Notes under the pieces: model-generated
Databases searched by the model: none
What the model saw: only the letters and a program-made list of their open reading frames with translations
What the model was told of the DNA's origin: nothing
In this document: in pieces, positions 1-8,805 of the stretch
Layout of the letters: the number at the start of each line of letters is the position of its first letter
Position numbering within the stretch: position 1 is the first letter of the stretch
Source of the DNA: Mucilaginibacter empetricola
GTDB taxonomy: Bacteria; Bacteroidota; Bacteroidia; Sphingobacteriales; Sphingobacteriaceae
DNA length: 64,000 bases
Assembly (NCBI RefSeq): GCF_024808665.1
Contig: NZ_JANUBZ010000012.1
Span: 62,001 to 126,000 of the forward strand
Direction: 5' to 3'
Program-made: the position numbers and the translations under genes

Positions 1-1735
1 CTACCCGCCCGACCAGCATTTTTTGGATGCTTGTGATTCGCTGGGCTTGTTTGTACTGGACGAATTAACCGGCTGGCAAAATAAATATGATACCATTGTT
101 GGCAAAAAGCTGGTTAAAGAAATGGTGGTACGCGATGTTAACCACCCTTCCATCATATTTTGGGACAATGGAAACGAGGGCGGATGGAACACTGCACTTG
201 ACGATCAGTATAAATTGTATGATCCGCAAAACCGGGTAGTGCTTCATCCCTGGGAGAAGTTTAACGGGACAGACACACGCCATTATCCGGATTATAACTA
301 TGTGGCGAATTCAGCTTTGTATGGTAATGATGTGTTTTTCCCTACAGAGTTTATGCATGGTAATTATGATGGCGGCGCAGGAGCCGGTTTAGAAGATTTT
401 TGGAACGCAATACTCAAACATCCCTACGGGGCGGGCGGATTTATTTGGGTGTTTGCCGACGGCGGAATCAAACGGGCAGATCAGGACAGTACTATGGATA
501 CAGCCAATGACAGTGCCCCCGACGGAATTCTCGGGCCGTACCGGGAAAAAGAAGGTAGTTTTTATACGATCAAGGAATTATGGTCGCCGGTGGTGATCGA
601 TAGAAAAATTATTCCTCCGGGATTTGACGGAAATTTAAGCGTCGAAAACCGTTATATCTATACCAACCTGAACCAGTGTAAATTTTATTGGAAGCTGGTT
701 AAGTTCCCATCGCCTGGCGAAAATTCTGTTAAATACGATGAGATTACACAAGGACAGGCACCTCCACCATCACTGTTTCCGGGAGAGAAAGGCTTTCTGC
801 ACATTGATCTGCCACACAACTGGCAAACAGCCGATGCCTTGTACTTAACAGCCACCGACCCGCATGGCAGGGAATTATTCACCTGGACATGGCCCATTAA
901 ATTACCTGCTGAAATCAAAAGGCCGGTATTTCCGGATAATGTTTCTAAAATCACTAAAGAAGAAAAGGATAGTGTTTTGATTGTTACTTCTGCCGGGATA
1001 AAATATTTTTTTAATAAAACTAACGGGCAGCTTCAAAAAGTGATTAACAGTAAAGGCGAAATTTCATTAAGCGGGCCTGTTGAAGCAGGGTTTAATCATC
1101 AACTTGTACAACTAAAAAGTTACGCCGACGGCGCAAGCTTTATTGTAGAACCGGTTTACCAGGGAGATACTTACTTTAATGTAAAATGGACCTTCGCACC
1201 CGGTAAGGCAGTGGAACTGCAGTATCAGTATACGCTGGAAAAACACTGGTCGCAACAAACAGGCGTTGACTTTGCCGGGATAACCTTTAATTATCCTGAA
1301 CAAAAAATAACGGGTATGAAATGGCTGGGTCGCGGGCCATACCGGGTATGGAAAAACAGGATGAAGGGACAGCAATTTGGCGTATGGCACAAGGACTACA
1401 ATAATACCATTACAGGAGCAAGCTGGAATTATCCCGAATTTAAAGGTTACCATGCCGATTTGTATTGGGCGGTAATTGAAAACAAAGAATCGCCGTTTAC
1501 AGTTTACACGGATGATCAATCAATATTCCTTCAGATGTTAAAGCCAGATCATTCCAAATATGAGCATGAAAGCCTCCAGGCCGCTTTTCCTGCGGGGGAT
1601 ATCGGGTTTTTAAATAGTATTTCACCGATAGGAACGCGTTTTCAAGTTCCGGCACTCCTTGGTCCGCAAAGTCAAAAAAACATCCAGCTTAATTACGGAA
1701 TAATTAAAGGTACGCTGTGGTTTGATTTCAGATAA
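1..1735 (+). CDS. Glycoside hydrolase family 2 (beta-galactosidase-like), 5' end outside window
   Basis: The frame is open from base 2, so the start lies outside the window; about 577 codons are present. The first residues (YPPDQHFLDACDSLGLFVLDEL) are the GH2 barrel segment just before the catalytic region. The acid/base glutamate is seen in GNEGGWN, and a candidate nucleophile glutamate in PTEFMHGNYDGG. The rest is the C-terminal beta-sandwich part found in large GH2 enzymes, including GRGPYRVWKNR. Role by family: exo-hydrolysis of beta-linked sugars from plant polysaccharide fragments, probably in the periplasm. The signal peptide would lie in the missing part. Relics of a second carbohydrate-active gene follow directly, which suggests the edge of a degraded polysaccharide-utilisation cluster. 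The exact substrate cannot be read from the sequence. Confidence 0.88.
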   Translation, partial: YPPDQHFLDACDSLGLFVLDELTGWQNKYDTIVGKKLVKEMVVRDVNHPSIIFWDNGNEGGWNTALDDQYKLYDPQNRVVLHPWEKFNGTDTRHYPDYNYVANSALYGNDVFFPTEFMHGNYDGGAGAGLEDFWNAILKHPYGAGGFIWVFADGGIKRADQDSTMDTANDSAPDGILGPYREKEGSFYTIKELWSPVVIDRKIIPPGFDGNLSVENRYIYTNLNQCKFYWKLVKFPSPGENSVKYDEITQGQAPPPSLFPGEKGFLHIDLPHNWQTADALYLTATDPHGRELFTWTWPIKLPAEIKRPVFPDNVSKITKEEKDSVLIVTSAGIKYFFNKTNGQLQKVINSKGEISLSGPVEAGFNHQLVQLKSYADGASFIVEPVYQGDTYFNVKWTFAPGKAVELQYQYTLEKHWSQQTGVDFAGITFNYPEQKITGMKWLGRGPYRVWKNRMKGQQFGVWHKDYNNTITGASWNYPEFKGYHADLYWAVIENKESPFTVYTDDQSIFLQMLKPDHSKYEHESLQAAFPAGDIGFLNSISPIGTRFQVPALLGPQSQKNIQLNYGIIKGTLWFDFR

Positions 1736-1746
1736 ACAAGCCCGAA

Positions 1747-1875
1747 ATGCCGGGCCTCGATGTTTCATTAATCGATGGTGACCTTGCCTACAGAGAACAT
1801 AATGGCGGACATACAGATTTACCCGACTGGCCGGTATTTATCAGCTTTGCTGATCGTTATTTTACGAATAGGTAG
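1747..1875 (+). pseudogene. Relic of a carbohydrate esterase (alpha/beta hydrolase C-terminus)
   Basis: An open stretch of 42 codons ends with a normal stop. It contains GGHTDLPDWPVFISFADRYF-like residues, which resemble the C-terminal end (catalytic His region) of acetylxylan or glucuronoyl esterase-type alpha/beta hydrolases found in Bacteroidota xylan clusters. No N-terminal part, nucleophile serine or start region is present, because the preceding bases belong to the GH2 gene. I read it as a deletion remnant rather than a functional small gene. The family assignment rests on pattern recognition of a short piece and is moderate. Confidence 0.5.
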
Positions 1876-1995
1876 ATGCTAAGGTTTTTGTTGATATGAA
1901 ATGAGACTGTCCGCAACAACACCGGTCTAAGTTACGATATCGCTAAATTTAGATCAGTGGGTGAGGAACAATTGTATTGCAAAATGCAATATCAA

Positions 1996-2373
1996 TTAAT
2001 TGACTAATTCATATTCTTTAACCAAAGCAGAGGCGGGTAAATGCAGTAGCTCGCTAAATTTTCTAATCATAGTAAGCGATAGGGGCTGTTTGTAATTTAG
2101 CACTTTGCTTACGGTGCCCTTATCACCATATACTGCGGCAAGATCAGCTGCTTTATAACCAAAATCTTCCATGCGGATTTTGATCATTTCAACCGGATTG
2201 ACATCTGGAAGATCCCAAAGATTATTTTCATAATTTTCAATCAGATGCACCAGCAAGAGTTTTTCCTGATGCTCTTCTCCTGCTGTTGCATGTTTGATAG
2301 TTTCATACCGAGCAACAGCTTCGTTGTACTCTTGCTCGGTTTCAATTAAAAACCACTGTGGCTTTTTGTTCAT
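1996..2373 (-). CDS. higA: HigA-type antitoxin with HTH domain
   Basis: 125 residues. The C-terminal half (MIKIRMEDFGYKAADLAAVYGDKGTVSKVLN) is the Xre-like helix-turn-helix of the HigA/COG5499 antitoxin family. The N-terminal half is acidic and helical and would contact the toxin. It lies 19 bases downstream of the HigB-type toxin gene on the same strand, and toxin-before-antitoxin is the order typical of hig loci. By family it neutralises the toxin and represses its own promoter. A candidate operator is noted upstream of the toxin gene. Confidence 0.85.
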   Translation of the reverse strand: MNKKPQWFLIETEQEYNEAVARYETIKHATAGEEHQEKLLLVHLIENYENNLWDLPDVNPVEMIKIRMEDFGYKAADLAAVYGDKGTVSKVLNYKQPLSLTMIRKFSELLHLPASALVKEYELVN

Positions 2374-2392
2374 ATTTTTTAAAGTTTAACCT

Positions 2393-2686
2393 TTAAATCG
2401 TACTCGCATCAATAGTGTCATATTCAGAATGAGTGCCGACAAAACGAATTTCTACAATTTCGTCTGCATAATCTAATTCAATGATTAAACGGTATTTGTT
2501 ACCGGTAATTTTGAAGCGGGCCCGTTTTGCAGGTATAAGTTTAGCTTTCGGAAAATCGGCTAAAATATCAGCTCCTTTATTCCATTTGGCTTGCTCTACT
2601 ACCCTTTTCCAGGTAGTGATACTGTTAGCAGCATCTGCGTGTTTTTTGGCAAAATCCTGTAATTTTTTTTGATAAACGATTTTCAT
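2393..2686 (-). CDS. higB: HigB-type toxin (RelE-fold mRNA interferase)
   Basis: 97 residues, a normal length for HigB. Family hallmarks are W26, [10 protein letters not shown], the basic [15 protein letters not shown] segment and the closing [18 protein letters not shown] block, all features of the HigB/COG4680 ribosome-dependent mRNA endonucleases. It starts at an ATG, is the first gene of the pair, and higA follows after a 19-base gap. By family it cuts mRNA on the ribosome when the labile antitoxin is lost. The pair may act in stress response or locus maintenance; which of these applies cannot be decided here. Confidence 0.88.
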   Translation of the reverse strand: MKIVYQKKLQDFAKKHADAANSITTWKRVVEQAKWNKGADILADFPKAKLIPAKRARFKITGNKYRLIIELDYADEIVEIRFVGTHSEYDTIDASTI

Positions 2687-2751
2687 TACCTTTTAAATTT
2701 TTTGACATCAACAATCTCCTTTCTTTTGATTTTTACCTATTGATAAAATTG

Positions 2752-2774
2752 ACTAATCCTACAATCGTATTAGT
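2752..2774. promoter_or_regulatory. Candidate HigA operator upstream of higBA
   Basis: Inverted half-sites ACTAAT and ATTAGT with 17-base centre spacing lie 66 to 88 bases upstream of the higB start. Autoregulation by the antitoxin is the norm for hig loci, so an operator is expected here. The half-sites are short and AT-rich, so this stays tentative. Confidence 0.3.
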
Positions 2775-2806
2775 TTCGGGGCCTTCCCGATTATTAAACC
2801 AAAGGT

Positions 2807-2839
2807 AAATAAAAGTTGGCAAAAAACCAACTTTTATTT
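2807..2839 (-). terminator. Hairpin terminator of the 2861-4459 gene
   Basis: A perfect 13-base-pair stem (AAATAAAAGTTGG with its complement) and a 7-base loop begin 22 bases downstream of the stop of the 532-residue gene. It is AT-rich with a U-rich 3' arm. It also separates that gene from the higBA promoter. Confidence 0.6.
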
Positions 2840-2860
2840 GCATATTTTTCGGTTTGTCAA

Positions 2861-4459
2861 CTAAAAATCCAGTAATTTATTTTCTTTAGCACTGATATAC
2901 TGTTCGTTGGTTAAGTAAATAAAAGAGTCTTCATACGCAAGCTGATAAAAATTACCTGCTAAGTTATTCTCCTGACTCAAGCGTTTTATAAATTTCATAA
3001 ACCCGGCATTGATCCAACCATTCGCGGTATTAAACGTGTGAGTGTGCGTTATTCCGTTAGAGAAATATCGTATTTGTACGTCGTCGTTCATTTTAATCTG
3101 AGTGATTGCCGTTGGATTAAATGCCCCATGTGTAATATCTGCAAGACGATTTAATATAGCGTCATATGGGCAATTTGGACTCATTATCGCTGAATCTAAA
3201 GAATAAATCACTTGCGGAAAATTGGATAGCAATTGATTCCTGGAAAAGGGATCACTAGCTTCAGTATTATCAATTGCCCTTCCGATCTCGGCCTCAGAAA
3301 GATGCGTAAAAAGACCGATCTTTTTCCATCCGGCTATGGTAGCGGCAATTTTTGTTGATGTTAGCATAGTGTCGTAACCATCCAGGCTTACGGCCATGTA
3401 AGAATAATTGGATTCTTTCATGAATACCCTGGCCTGTGCTCCGGTTAGTGCAATAAGAGCAAAGTAGCGAAAGCTGTCATTGCCAGTGTTGCTAGGGTTA
3501 AACATAATGCTATGCAACCTAAATGGTGATTGTTGATCTGTCAAAACTTTATTGAAGATGCGGTAAAAATCTTCGACGAAAATATCCCGAGGCTTAATTT
3601 GTTCGTGCTTGTTTCTATAATTATTAAATGGGAGGCTGATATGTTTGTAAGTATGCCCGTTGCAAACTAAACTAACCTTAAAGCGAACTCCCGGTAGGGA
3701 AAATGAGGTATCAGGTATTTCTGTATAACTAAAATTGGTAAAATTAAGCCCTGGTAATATTGATGCAATGTCGCGATGTATCAGTTCTAGCCAAGCATTC
3801 GGGTCGTCGGGATATTTTGCTAAGTCAATCGCCTTGCTATGTTTGCAATAATCATTCAATTGAAATGCCGATTCTATTTTATCGCTTCGTATATCATCTG
3901 CTAACCGCACAAACGACGAGTCATCAACAATGCCGTTTTTGTGCAAATCTTCTGCAACGGGCAGTAATTTATCTGATGTAAGCTGCTCCAAACGTGAACT
4001 CATTTCTCTTACAATCCCAATCAATTGCAGATCAAGAACATAACTACCACTGTCTATATTCTTTAGCGTATATGTATAAACCTTATCAGTCAGCAACCCC
4101 GCTTTCTTAATCTTCTCCAGCAAGATGCGGAGTGTTGTATTAACACTATCCTGATTTTTTTTATTTAGCTGCTCCTTACCATAAGAAATCATAAAATCGG
4201 TTTTATGCGGATCTACATGAAATTTCTTTTGCAGCATGACGCTTTCTACTCCCCCTAAAATAGCAACACGATAAGAAGAATATTTTTCACCTTTAAGCTC
4301 CTTTTCCAGTATCGGTCTGTCTTCAACTGTTATAATTTGATATTTAATAAGGCTGTCGATAGCCGCGGATGGTGATTGTGCGCAAACCTTGTTAAACAGG
4401 CTGCAAAGACAGATCAAGATGATAAGGCAACATTTCATAGCAGCAATGAAGATAATCAT
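2861..4459 (-). CDS. Secreted protein of unknown function, 532 residues
   Basis: No family recognised. The N-terminus carries a hydrophobic signal sequence (MKCCLIILICLCSLFNKVCAQ) with an Ala-Gln cleavage context common in Bacteroidota. The preceding seven residues (MIIFIAA) may not be translated, since an alternative ATG lies at 4438. The mature part is soluble-looking, without further membrane segments or obvious repeats, and has several internal cysteines. It stands alone, with a hairpin terminator after it and a divergent membrane-protein gene in front of it. The likely location is periplasm or outer surface. Confidence 0.7.
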   Translation of the reverse strand: MIIFIAAMKCCLIILICLCSLFNKVCAQSPSAAIDSLIKYQIITVEDRPILEKELKGEKYSSYRVAILGGVESVMLQKKFHVDPHKTDFMISYGKEQLNKKNQDSVNTTLRILLEKIKKAGLLTDKVYTYTLKNIDSGSYVLDLQLIGIVREMSSRLEQLTSDKLLPVAEDLHKNGIVDDSSFVRLADDIRSDKIESAFQLNDYCKHSKAIDLAKYPDDPNAWLELIHRDIASILPGLNFTNFSYTEIPDTSFSLPGVRFKVSLVCNGHTYKHISLPFNNYRNKHEQIKPRDIFVEDFYRIFNKVLTDQQSPFRLHSIMFNPSNTGNDSFRYFALIALTGAQARVFMKESNYSYMAVSLDGYDTMLTSTKIAATIAGWKKIGLFTHLSEAEIGRAIDNTEASDPFSRNQLLSNFPQVIYSLDSAIMSPNCPYDAILNRLADITHGAFNPTAITQIKMNDDVQIRYFSNGITHTHTFNTANGWINAGFMKFIKRLSQENNLAGNFYQLAYEDSFIYLTNEQYISAKENKLLDF

Positions 4460-4652
4460 TGTTGCATGATTTACTAGTAAAAATGTCTTTAATCGAAAGT
4501 TTAGAAACTTTTCTTGTTTAATGCATGATCGTCCTCATTACTTAGCGTTAAAGCCTAACATAAGAACCTCCTCCCCCATTTCTTGCCATATGTCAAGTGG
4601 AAGCCAGCCTATTTGATTTTTATTTGTGCTATTCATTTAATCAAGAAATAAA

Positions 4653-5399
4653 ATGGCACATTACATTTCGGGTATGCCTCTTTGGGCTATCATTCTGTTC
4701 GTTATAAGCTTTCTTTATTCAATTACTTTCATTGCCAAGCCGGCCAAACAAGCGGCGCTCAATGCCGGTATGAGTGCGAATAAAGCGAGAAATATCCAGT
4801 TCGGTATTTTGGGTTTTTATGTTATTTACCTGGCTTATGTTTCCTGTTTGGCGTTAATGGGTGTGTTTGACGTTAATACCGTGCTACCTAAGCCAATGAT
4901 TTGGGCGGGGATTCCACTGCTTATCTTCTTATTCGGCTTTATTGGGAATACACCACTATTCAAAAAATTGCTTAAGGCTGTCTCGCTGGAATCGTTGATC
5001 GCGCTGCACGTATTCAGGCTGGTGGGTGTATTTTTCATTATTCTATACTTTTATCACCTGCTTCCGGGCAAATTTGCTTTTTCGGCAGAGATGGGTGATG
5101 TTATTACAGCGCTTTTAGCCATACCTGTGGCCCGGATGGTTTCAAAAGGAAACCGATGGGCAAAGCCTGTTGTTTATGCCTGGAACATCTTCGGCATGCT
5201 GGATATTATTAACCTGTTGACCATAGCCGTTATTAATGCCACAAATCCGGCTTTTATTGGCGGACAGGGTGATCTGCGGGAAATGCTGATCTTTCCATTT
5301 GTATGGTTCCCGGCATTCGCCCCGGCAACTATTTTGTTTTTACATGTGATGATTTTTAGAAAGATGTATCAACTGGGCTTGGAGGATAACAAAGGGTAA
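4653..5399 (+). CDS. Integral membrane protein of unknown function, 248 residues
   Basis: About seven hydrophobic segments are visible, spread over the whole length: near residues 10-28, 50-72, 83-100, 117-135, 150-165, 175-195 and 215-235. There is no signal peptide and no recognisable catalytic motif. Charged loops are short, as in small multi-pass proteins. It starts at an ATG and is followed directly by the intergenic repeat region. I do not recognise a named family with confidence. Confidence 0.7.
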   Translation: MAHYISGMPLWAIILFVISFLYSITFIAKPAKQAALNAGMSANKARNIQFGILGFYVIYLAYVSCLALMGVFDVNTVLPKPMIWAGIPLLIFLFGFIGNTPLFKKLLKAVSLESLIALHVFRLVGVFFIILYFYHLLPGKFAFSAEMGDVITALLAIPVARMVSKGNRWAKPVVYAWNIFGMLDIINLLTIAVINATNPAFIGGQGDLREMLIFPFVWFPAFAPATILFLHVMIFRKMYQLGLEDNKG

Positions 5400-5418
5400 A
5401 ATCTTAGGTGACGCCGAA

Positions 5419-5499
5419 AAACTTACGAAGTTTAATTCGGTATAGTTTATTTTCAATGGCCTCATTGAGGGCTACGCCGTTTAAAAACTTCGTAAGTTT
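5419..5499. repeat. Dispersed palindrome family, copy 1 (arms separated)
   Basis: The arms AAACTTACGAAGTTT (5419-5433) and AAAACTTCGTAAGTTT (5484-5499) are reverse complements but are separated by about 50 bases. In the other three copies of this window they are nearly adjacent. It lies between the membrane-protein gene and the hairpin-repeat array. Confidence 0.7.
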
Positions 5500-5508
5500 A
5501 ATGCCGCT

Positions 5509-6058
5509 TCTGCCCATGTTTGTGTTGTCACAAACATGCCCGGATGCCTGTGTGTCCAAAAGGATTTGCTTACGGTTTCTTCATCCAAAAAGCTTTACGT
5601 TTCCGTTGGTGACAACACCAACTGGGGCGCGGAAGTTTTGAAACGCTATGTAGAAAAGCATAGCGAAAAGGCATGAGAATTTATCTCTGCCCATGTTTGT
5701 GTTGTCACAAACATGACCGGATGCCTGTGTGTCCAAAAGGATTTGCTTGCGGCTTCTTCTGCCCATGTTTGTGTTGTCACAAACATGCCCGGATGCCTGT
5801 GTGTCCAGAGAATTTGCTTGCGGCTTCTTCATTCAAAAAGCTTTACGTTTCCTGTTGGTGACAACACCAACAGGGGCGCGGTTTTGAAACGCTATGTAGA
5901 AAAGCATAGCGAAAAGGCATGAGAATTTATCTTTGCCCATGTTTGTGTTGTCACAAACATGTCCGGATGCCTGTGTGTCCAAAAGGATTTGCTTACGGCT
6001 CCTTCATCCAAAAGACTTACGTTGCCTGTCGGTGACAACACCGACAGGGGCGCGGTTT
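5509..6058. repeat. Four-unit array of hairpin-rich intergenic repeats
   Basis: Four related units begin near 5511, 5688, 5761 and 5934. Each opens with a 10-bp hairpin, CATGTTTGTG with loop TTGT. Units 1, 3 and 4 close with a second hairpin of type CCTGTTGGTG, loop ACAA, then GGGGCGCGG. Units 1 and 3 are followed by a third hairpin (CGCTATG/CATAGCG at 5644-5665 and 5890-5911). Unit 2 is truncated after about 72 bases. The second hairpin shows a compensatory change: T5856-A5869 in unit 3 is C6030-G6043 in unit 4. The reading frames across this region (Cys- and Pro-rich peptides) come from the repeats and are not genes. With its flanks this array fills the gene-free interval 5400-6279. After 6060 I see only the upstream region of the next gene. 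Confidence 0.9.
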
Positions 6059-6279
6059 GATATCACTTTAAAAACCAAGTTTTTGTCCCACGGATTCGCT
6101 TAAACTTCACATTTTCTGTACCATTTTGTCCCAGCTTTTCCCATATTTCGCATAACTTATTGATTGACTGAATGCGTTGTTTCGGGCGTACCGCGCTGTT
6201 TCTTTTGTGTCATATATTCGTGGGACAGCGTTAATGGTTGGACATCTTTGTTAAATTTAGTCCTCCATAAATAAACGTC

Positions 6280-6738
6280 ATGACCGATCATCAATCAGCT
6301 GTTCCTCAAACTATCCATAAGTCAATTCGCATCAATGCGCCGAAAAGCGAAGTATGGAAAACACTCACCGAACCGGATCTGATGAAAAAATGGATGTCTG
6401 ATTCAGAAATTGAAATCATCACCACCTGGGAAGTTGGCAGCCCTATTATTGTCAATGTGCAGGAGATATCCTACAAAACCAGCTTTACCAATAACGGTAT
6501 AGTTTTGCAGTTTTTGGAGGATCATATTTTGGAGTACACCCACTTAAGTTCTCTATCGCGACTGCCTGATGAACCTGAAAACCGGACGATCATCAAATTC
6601 ACCCTGCAGCAGGAAGAGCCGGATACTTTGCTAAACCTCGATTTAAGCAATTTCCCCACCGAGTCGCATTACAAGCACATCGACTTTTATTGGACCATCA
6701 CCCTCAACATCATAAAACAATCTCTGGAAGAAAAATAG
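6280..6738 (+). CDS. SRPBCC/AHSA1-family protein (START-like fold)
   Basis: 152 residues. The N-terminal pattern IHKSIRINAPKSEVWKTLTEPDLMKKWM is the standard opening of AHSA1/SRPBCC domains: a beta strand, then the helix that opens the ligand cavity. The C-terminal long helix (HYKHIDFYWTITLNIIKQSLE) closes the fold. By family it binds a hydrophobic ligand or acts in stress physiology, and no enzymatic residue can be assigned. It starts at an ATG, with a following small membrane-protein gene 68 bases downstream on the same strand. Cytoplasmic, with no signal peptide. Confidence 0.85.
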   Translation: MTDHQSAVPQTIHKSIRINAPKSEVWKTLTEPDLMKKWMSDSEIEIITTWEVGSPIIVNVQEISYKTSFTNNGIVLQFLEDHILEYTHLSSLSRLPDEPENRTIIKFTLQQEEPDTLLNLDLSNFPTESHYKHIDFYWTITLNIIKQSLEEK

Positions 6739-6806
6739 CTGTAACCTTTTTATTTGGCTCGTCGTCTTAAATGCATAAAACATTGACAGCTAAACCCAAA
6801 TAAACG

Positions 6807-7268
6807 ATGAAACTAAAACTCACCCGCGCTCTCGTCCTGTTTTTTATTGCTTATGTGCTCGTAACCATTTTGGCAGCTACCACTACCGAAACTTATGCTA
6901 CAGTTTATAATACATCGCCGCCTGCACCAGGTGTTACTGTGTTAAAGTCGGCTTCTTTTGTGGCCACTGTGCCCTACCATGTATTAATCATGCTGATCGT
7001 ATGGCCTATTTTCGCGTGGATTTATTTCAAAAAGCCACAATCAAAAGACATTGCTCAACGTGCAACAGAAACCCGCAACCTGGCATTTTTGTGGTTAGTA
7101 GCGGCCATAACAGTTGATTTTGTTGGTTTTGTATTAATTAAAAGCCCCTATTCATTAACTGCCCACGAATTTTACATCGACTATCAACCCTGGATCACGC
7201 TGATATACATAGCCATCTTTCTAAGCCCTTGGATAAATTTCAGGCTTTGGAAATTGTTGAGCAGATAA
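6807..7268 (+). CDS. Small multi-pass membrane protein, 153 residues
   Basis: Four hydrophobic segments are visible (about residues 7-25, 51-73, 88-108 and 130-147), with short charged loops and a positively charged C-terminus. No motif or family recognised. The first segment might serve as a signal anchor. It follows the AHSA1-type gene in the same direction and ends at a convergent terminator shared with the decarboxylase gene. Confidence 0.65.
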   Translation: MKLKLTRALVLFFIAYVLVTILAATTTETYATVYNTSPPAPGVTVLKSASFVATVPYHVLIMLIVWPIFAWIYFKKPQSKDIAQRATETRNLAFLWLVAAITVDFVGFVLIKSPYSLTAHEFYIDYQPWITLIYIAIFLSPWINFRLWKLLSR

Positions 7269-7301
7269 CGGGCTGTTTAACTTAAATATACGATTGAAAA
7301 G

Positions 7302-7336
7302 GCCAGACAATTCTTTTTTCCATCGATTTGTCTGGC
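7302..7336. terminator. Bidirectional terminator between convergent genes
   Basis: A 9-bp stem, GCCAGACAA/TTGTCTGGC, with a 17-base loop containing a T run. It lies in the 80-base gap between the stops of the 6807-7268 and 7349-8623 genes. Confidence 0.6.
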
Positions 7337-7348
7337 TTATAATGTTGT

Positions 7349-8623
7349 CTATTTATTTAAAACTGTGGCAATTCTTTCGTTAATACGAATGTTTTGTGAG
7401 TCGAGGCCCGGCTTTTGTCCATGCAAATCGAACTCAAGTTTAACGTGGGGTTCAAAAATGAGGCAATGTGTAGATCCACCGAAATGAAACATTCCCAGTT
7501 GCTCGCCTTTTTTCACATGTTGCCCTTCGTAAACTGTTATCTGGCAGGTAGAAACTTCAGCCATGCCAACCGGCATCATGCAAACCGTTCCAATAGCGGG
7601 ATTATCAGCTTTAATAAAAATCAGCGCACGGGTGGCAACTTCGGTAATATACCCCTGTGAGTCGTTGGGCCCCGCCGGGTCATAACCTTCTGACAATGCT
7701 TCCGAATAATAGGTTCCATCAATAACGTAGGCTTTAATAATGGTGCCACTCACCGGACTGTGCCAGCGGTGGTAGCTCAAAGCGCTTAAAAATGCCTGGT
7801 ATATCGTTCCACCTACAAATTTTTTAGTTAAGGGATCTTCCGCCAGCATGTATTCAAGCGAATAAGGTTGTGCTTTTATCCAAAAGCGTTGCTGCTTTTT
7901 TACTTTGGCGGCAATTCTGTAGGGCGCAGATTCGCAAGCATTTACAATCACATTATCGTCACCTGGGTTTGCTACCGGACGCTGCCCCTCCCTGAATTGA
8001 CGGGTAAAAAAATCGTCCCACGATTTAAAACCGTGGTAGGGAAGCTCGGGATTACATTGAAACTCCTGGTTAAAACCGGGCATTGCCTTCATAGCATCTG
8101 CGCCAAACCAGCCTGTTTTGGGGTCTTTATTTAAAACATATCTCGAGTCGACCGAGTCTAGAAAAATGGCCCATTCTGCTAAAATTCTTTTTAATTGTTT
8201 GTTTATTTTTTCATCAAGGAAAGCTGCAAAGCCCGCCGTAGTGCCCATTGACCAATCAAAAATGGCATTTATAGGAAATCCTACTAATCCGGTCTCATTA
8301 AATTCAGGCGCTTTGGTCATAATAATATTTAGTAACCGCAGCATCATTTGATAGTGCCTTACCTGCGGACCAAGGGCAGGATTTTTGTTGTACGGCGGTT
8401 TCCGCGATACCTCTGTAAACATTAAATTAAAATACATGTATACAACAGGATCGCCTTCTATAAAACTCTTAAATTCTTCAATAACCGGCAATAATGGCCG
8501 CGTGTCGGCCTCCGCTTCAGCTATTAAATTACTTAACCAATTTTCGAGTATTGTTTGATCTGATGGCAGCCATTTACCAACCCGGAAAGGTGCCGATTTT
8601 TCGGCAATTTGATTATTTTTCAT
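7349..8623 (-). CDS. PsiD-like phosphatidylserine-decarboxylase family protein
   Basis: 424 residues in two parts. The first 150 or so residues match the PSDC domain that precedes the catalytic domain in PsiD-type tryptophan decarboxylases (LPVIEEFKSFI, VYMYFNLMF, FPINAIFDWSMGT). The catalytic part has HRWHSPVSGTI and the self-cleavage site FGGSTHC, with Ser384 expected to become the pyruvoyl group; classical phosphatidylserine decarboxylases have LGST here. Length is close to PsiD (about 440) and longer than classical Psd. There is no membrane anchor, so a soluble amino-acid or amino-lipid decarboxylase is likely. The substrate cannot be read from the sequence. No phosphatidylserine synthase gene is next to it, which argues against the housekeeping Psd. 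Confidence 0.8.
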   Translation of the reverse strand: MKNNQIAEKSAPFRVGKWLPSDQTILENWLSNLIAEAEADTRPLLPVIEEFKSFIEGDPVVYMYFNLMFTEVSRKPPYNKNPALGPQVRHYQMMLRLLNIIMTKAPEFNETGLVGFPINAIFDWSMGTTAGFAAFLDEKINKQLKRILAEWAIFLDSVDSRYVLNKDPKTGWFGADAMKAMPGFNQEFQCNPELPYHGFKSWDDFFTRQFREGQRPVANPGDDNVIVNACESAPYRIAAKVKKQQRFWIKAQPYSLEYMLAEDPLTKKFVGGTIYQAFLSALSYHRWHSPVSGTIIKAYVIDGTYYSEALSEGYDPAGPNDSQGYITEVATRALIFIKADNPAIGTVCMMPVGMAEVSTCQITVYEGQHVKKGEQLGMFHFGGSTHCLIFEPHVKLEFDLHGQKPGLDSQNIRINERIATVLNK

Positions 8624-8805
8624 TTTATTAAGGTTTAGGGATAACTTAATATGAAGTTATAAAATTCCATTTAAATATTAACCAAAAAGACCAGTAAAAT
8701 TTATTTTTAGTTAAATTAAAACATAATTAAGGTTGATTACCGGTAAGCCCTTATATGCTATTGGTGATGAATATCAATATAGCTTTCGCCGATTTCAGGG
8801 CAGTA

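Noticed and set aside
5408..5922. Several short Cys/Pro-rich reading frames (for example CPCLCCHKHxRMPVCP-like peptides) on both strands
   Set aside because: They result from translating the hairpin repeat units; the same units recur with a truncation and show DNA-level compensation, not protein-level conservation.
5509..6058. CRISPR-like array
   Set aside because: Units are long, of unequal length, palindromic inside, one is truncated, and there are no unique spacers of constant length or cas genes.
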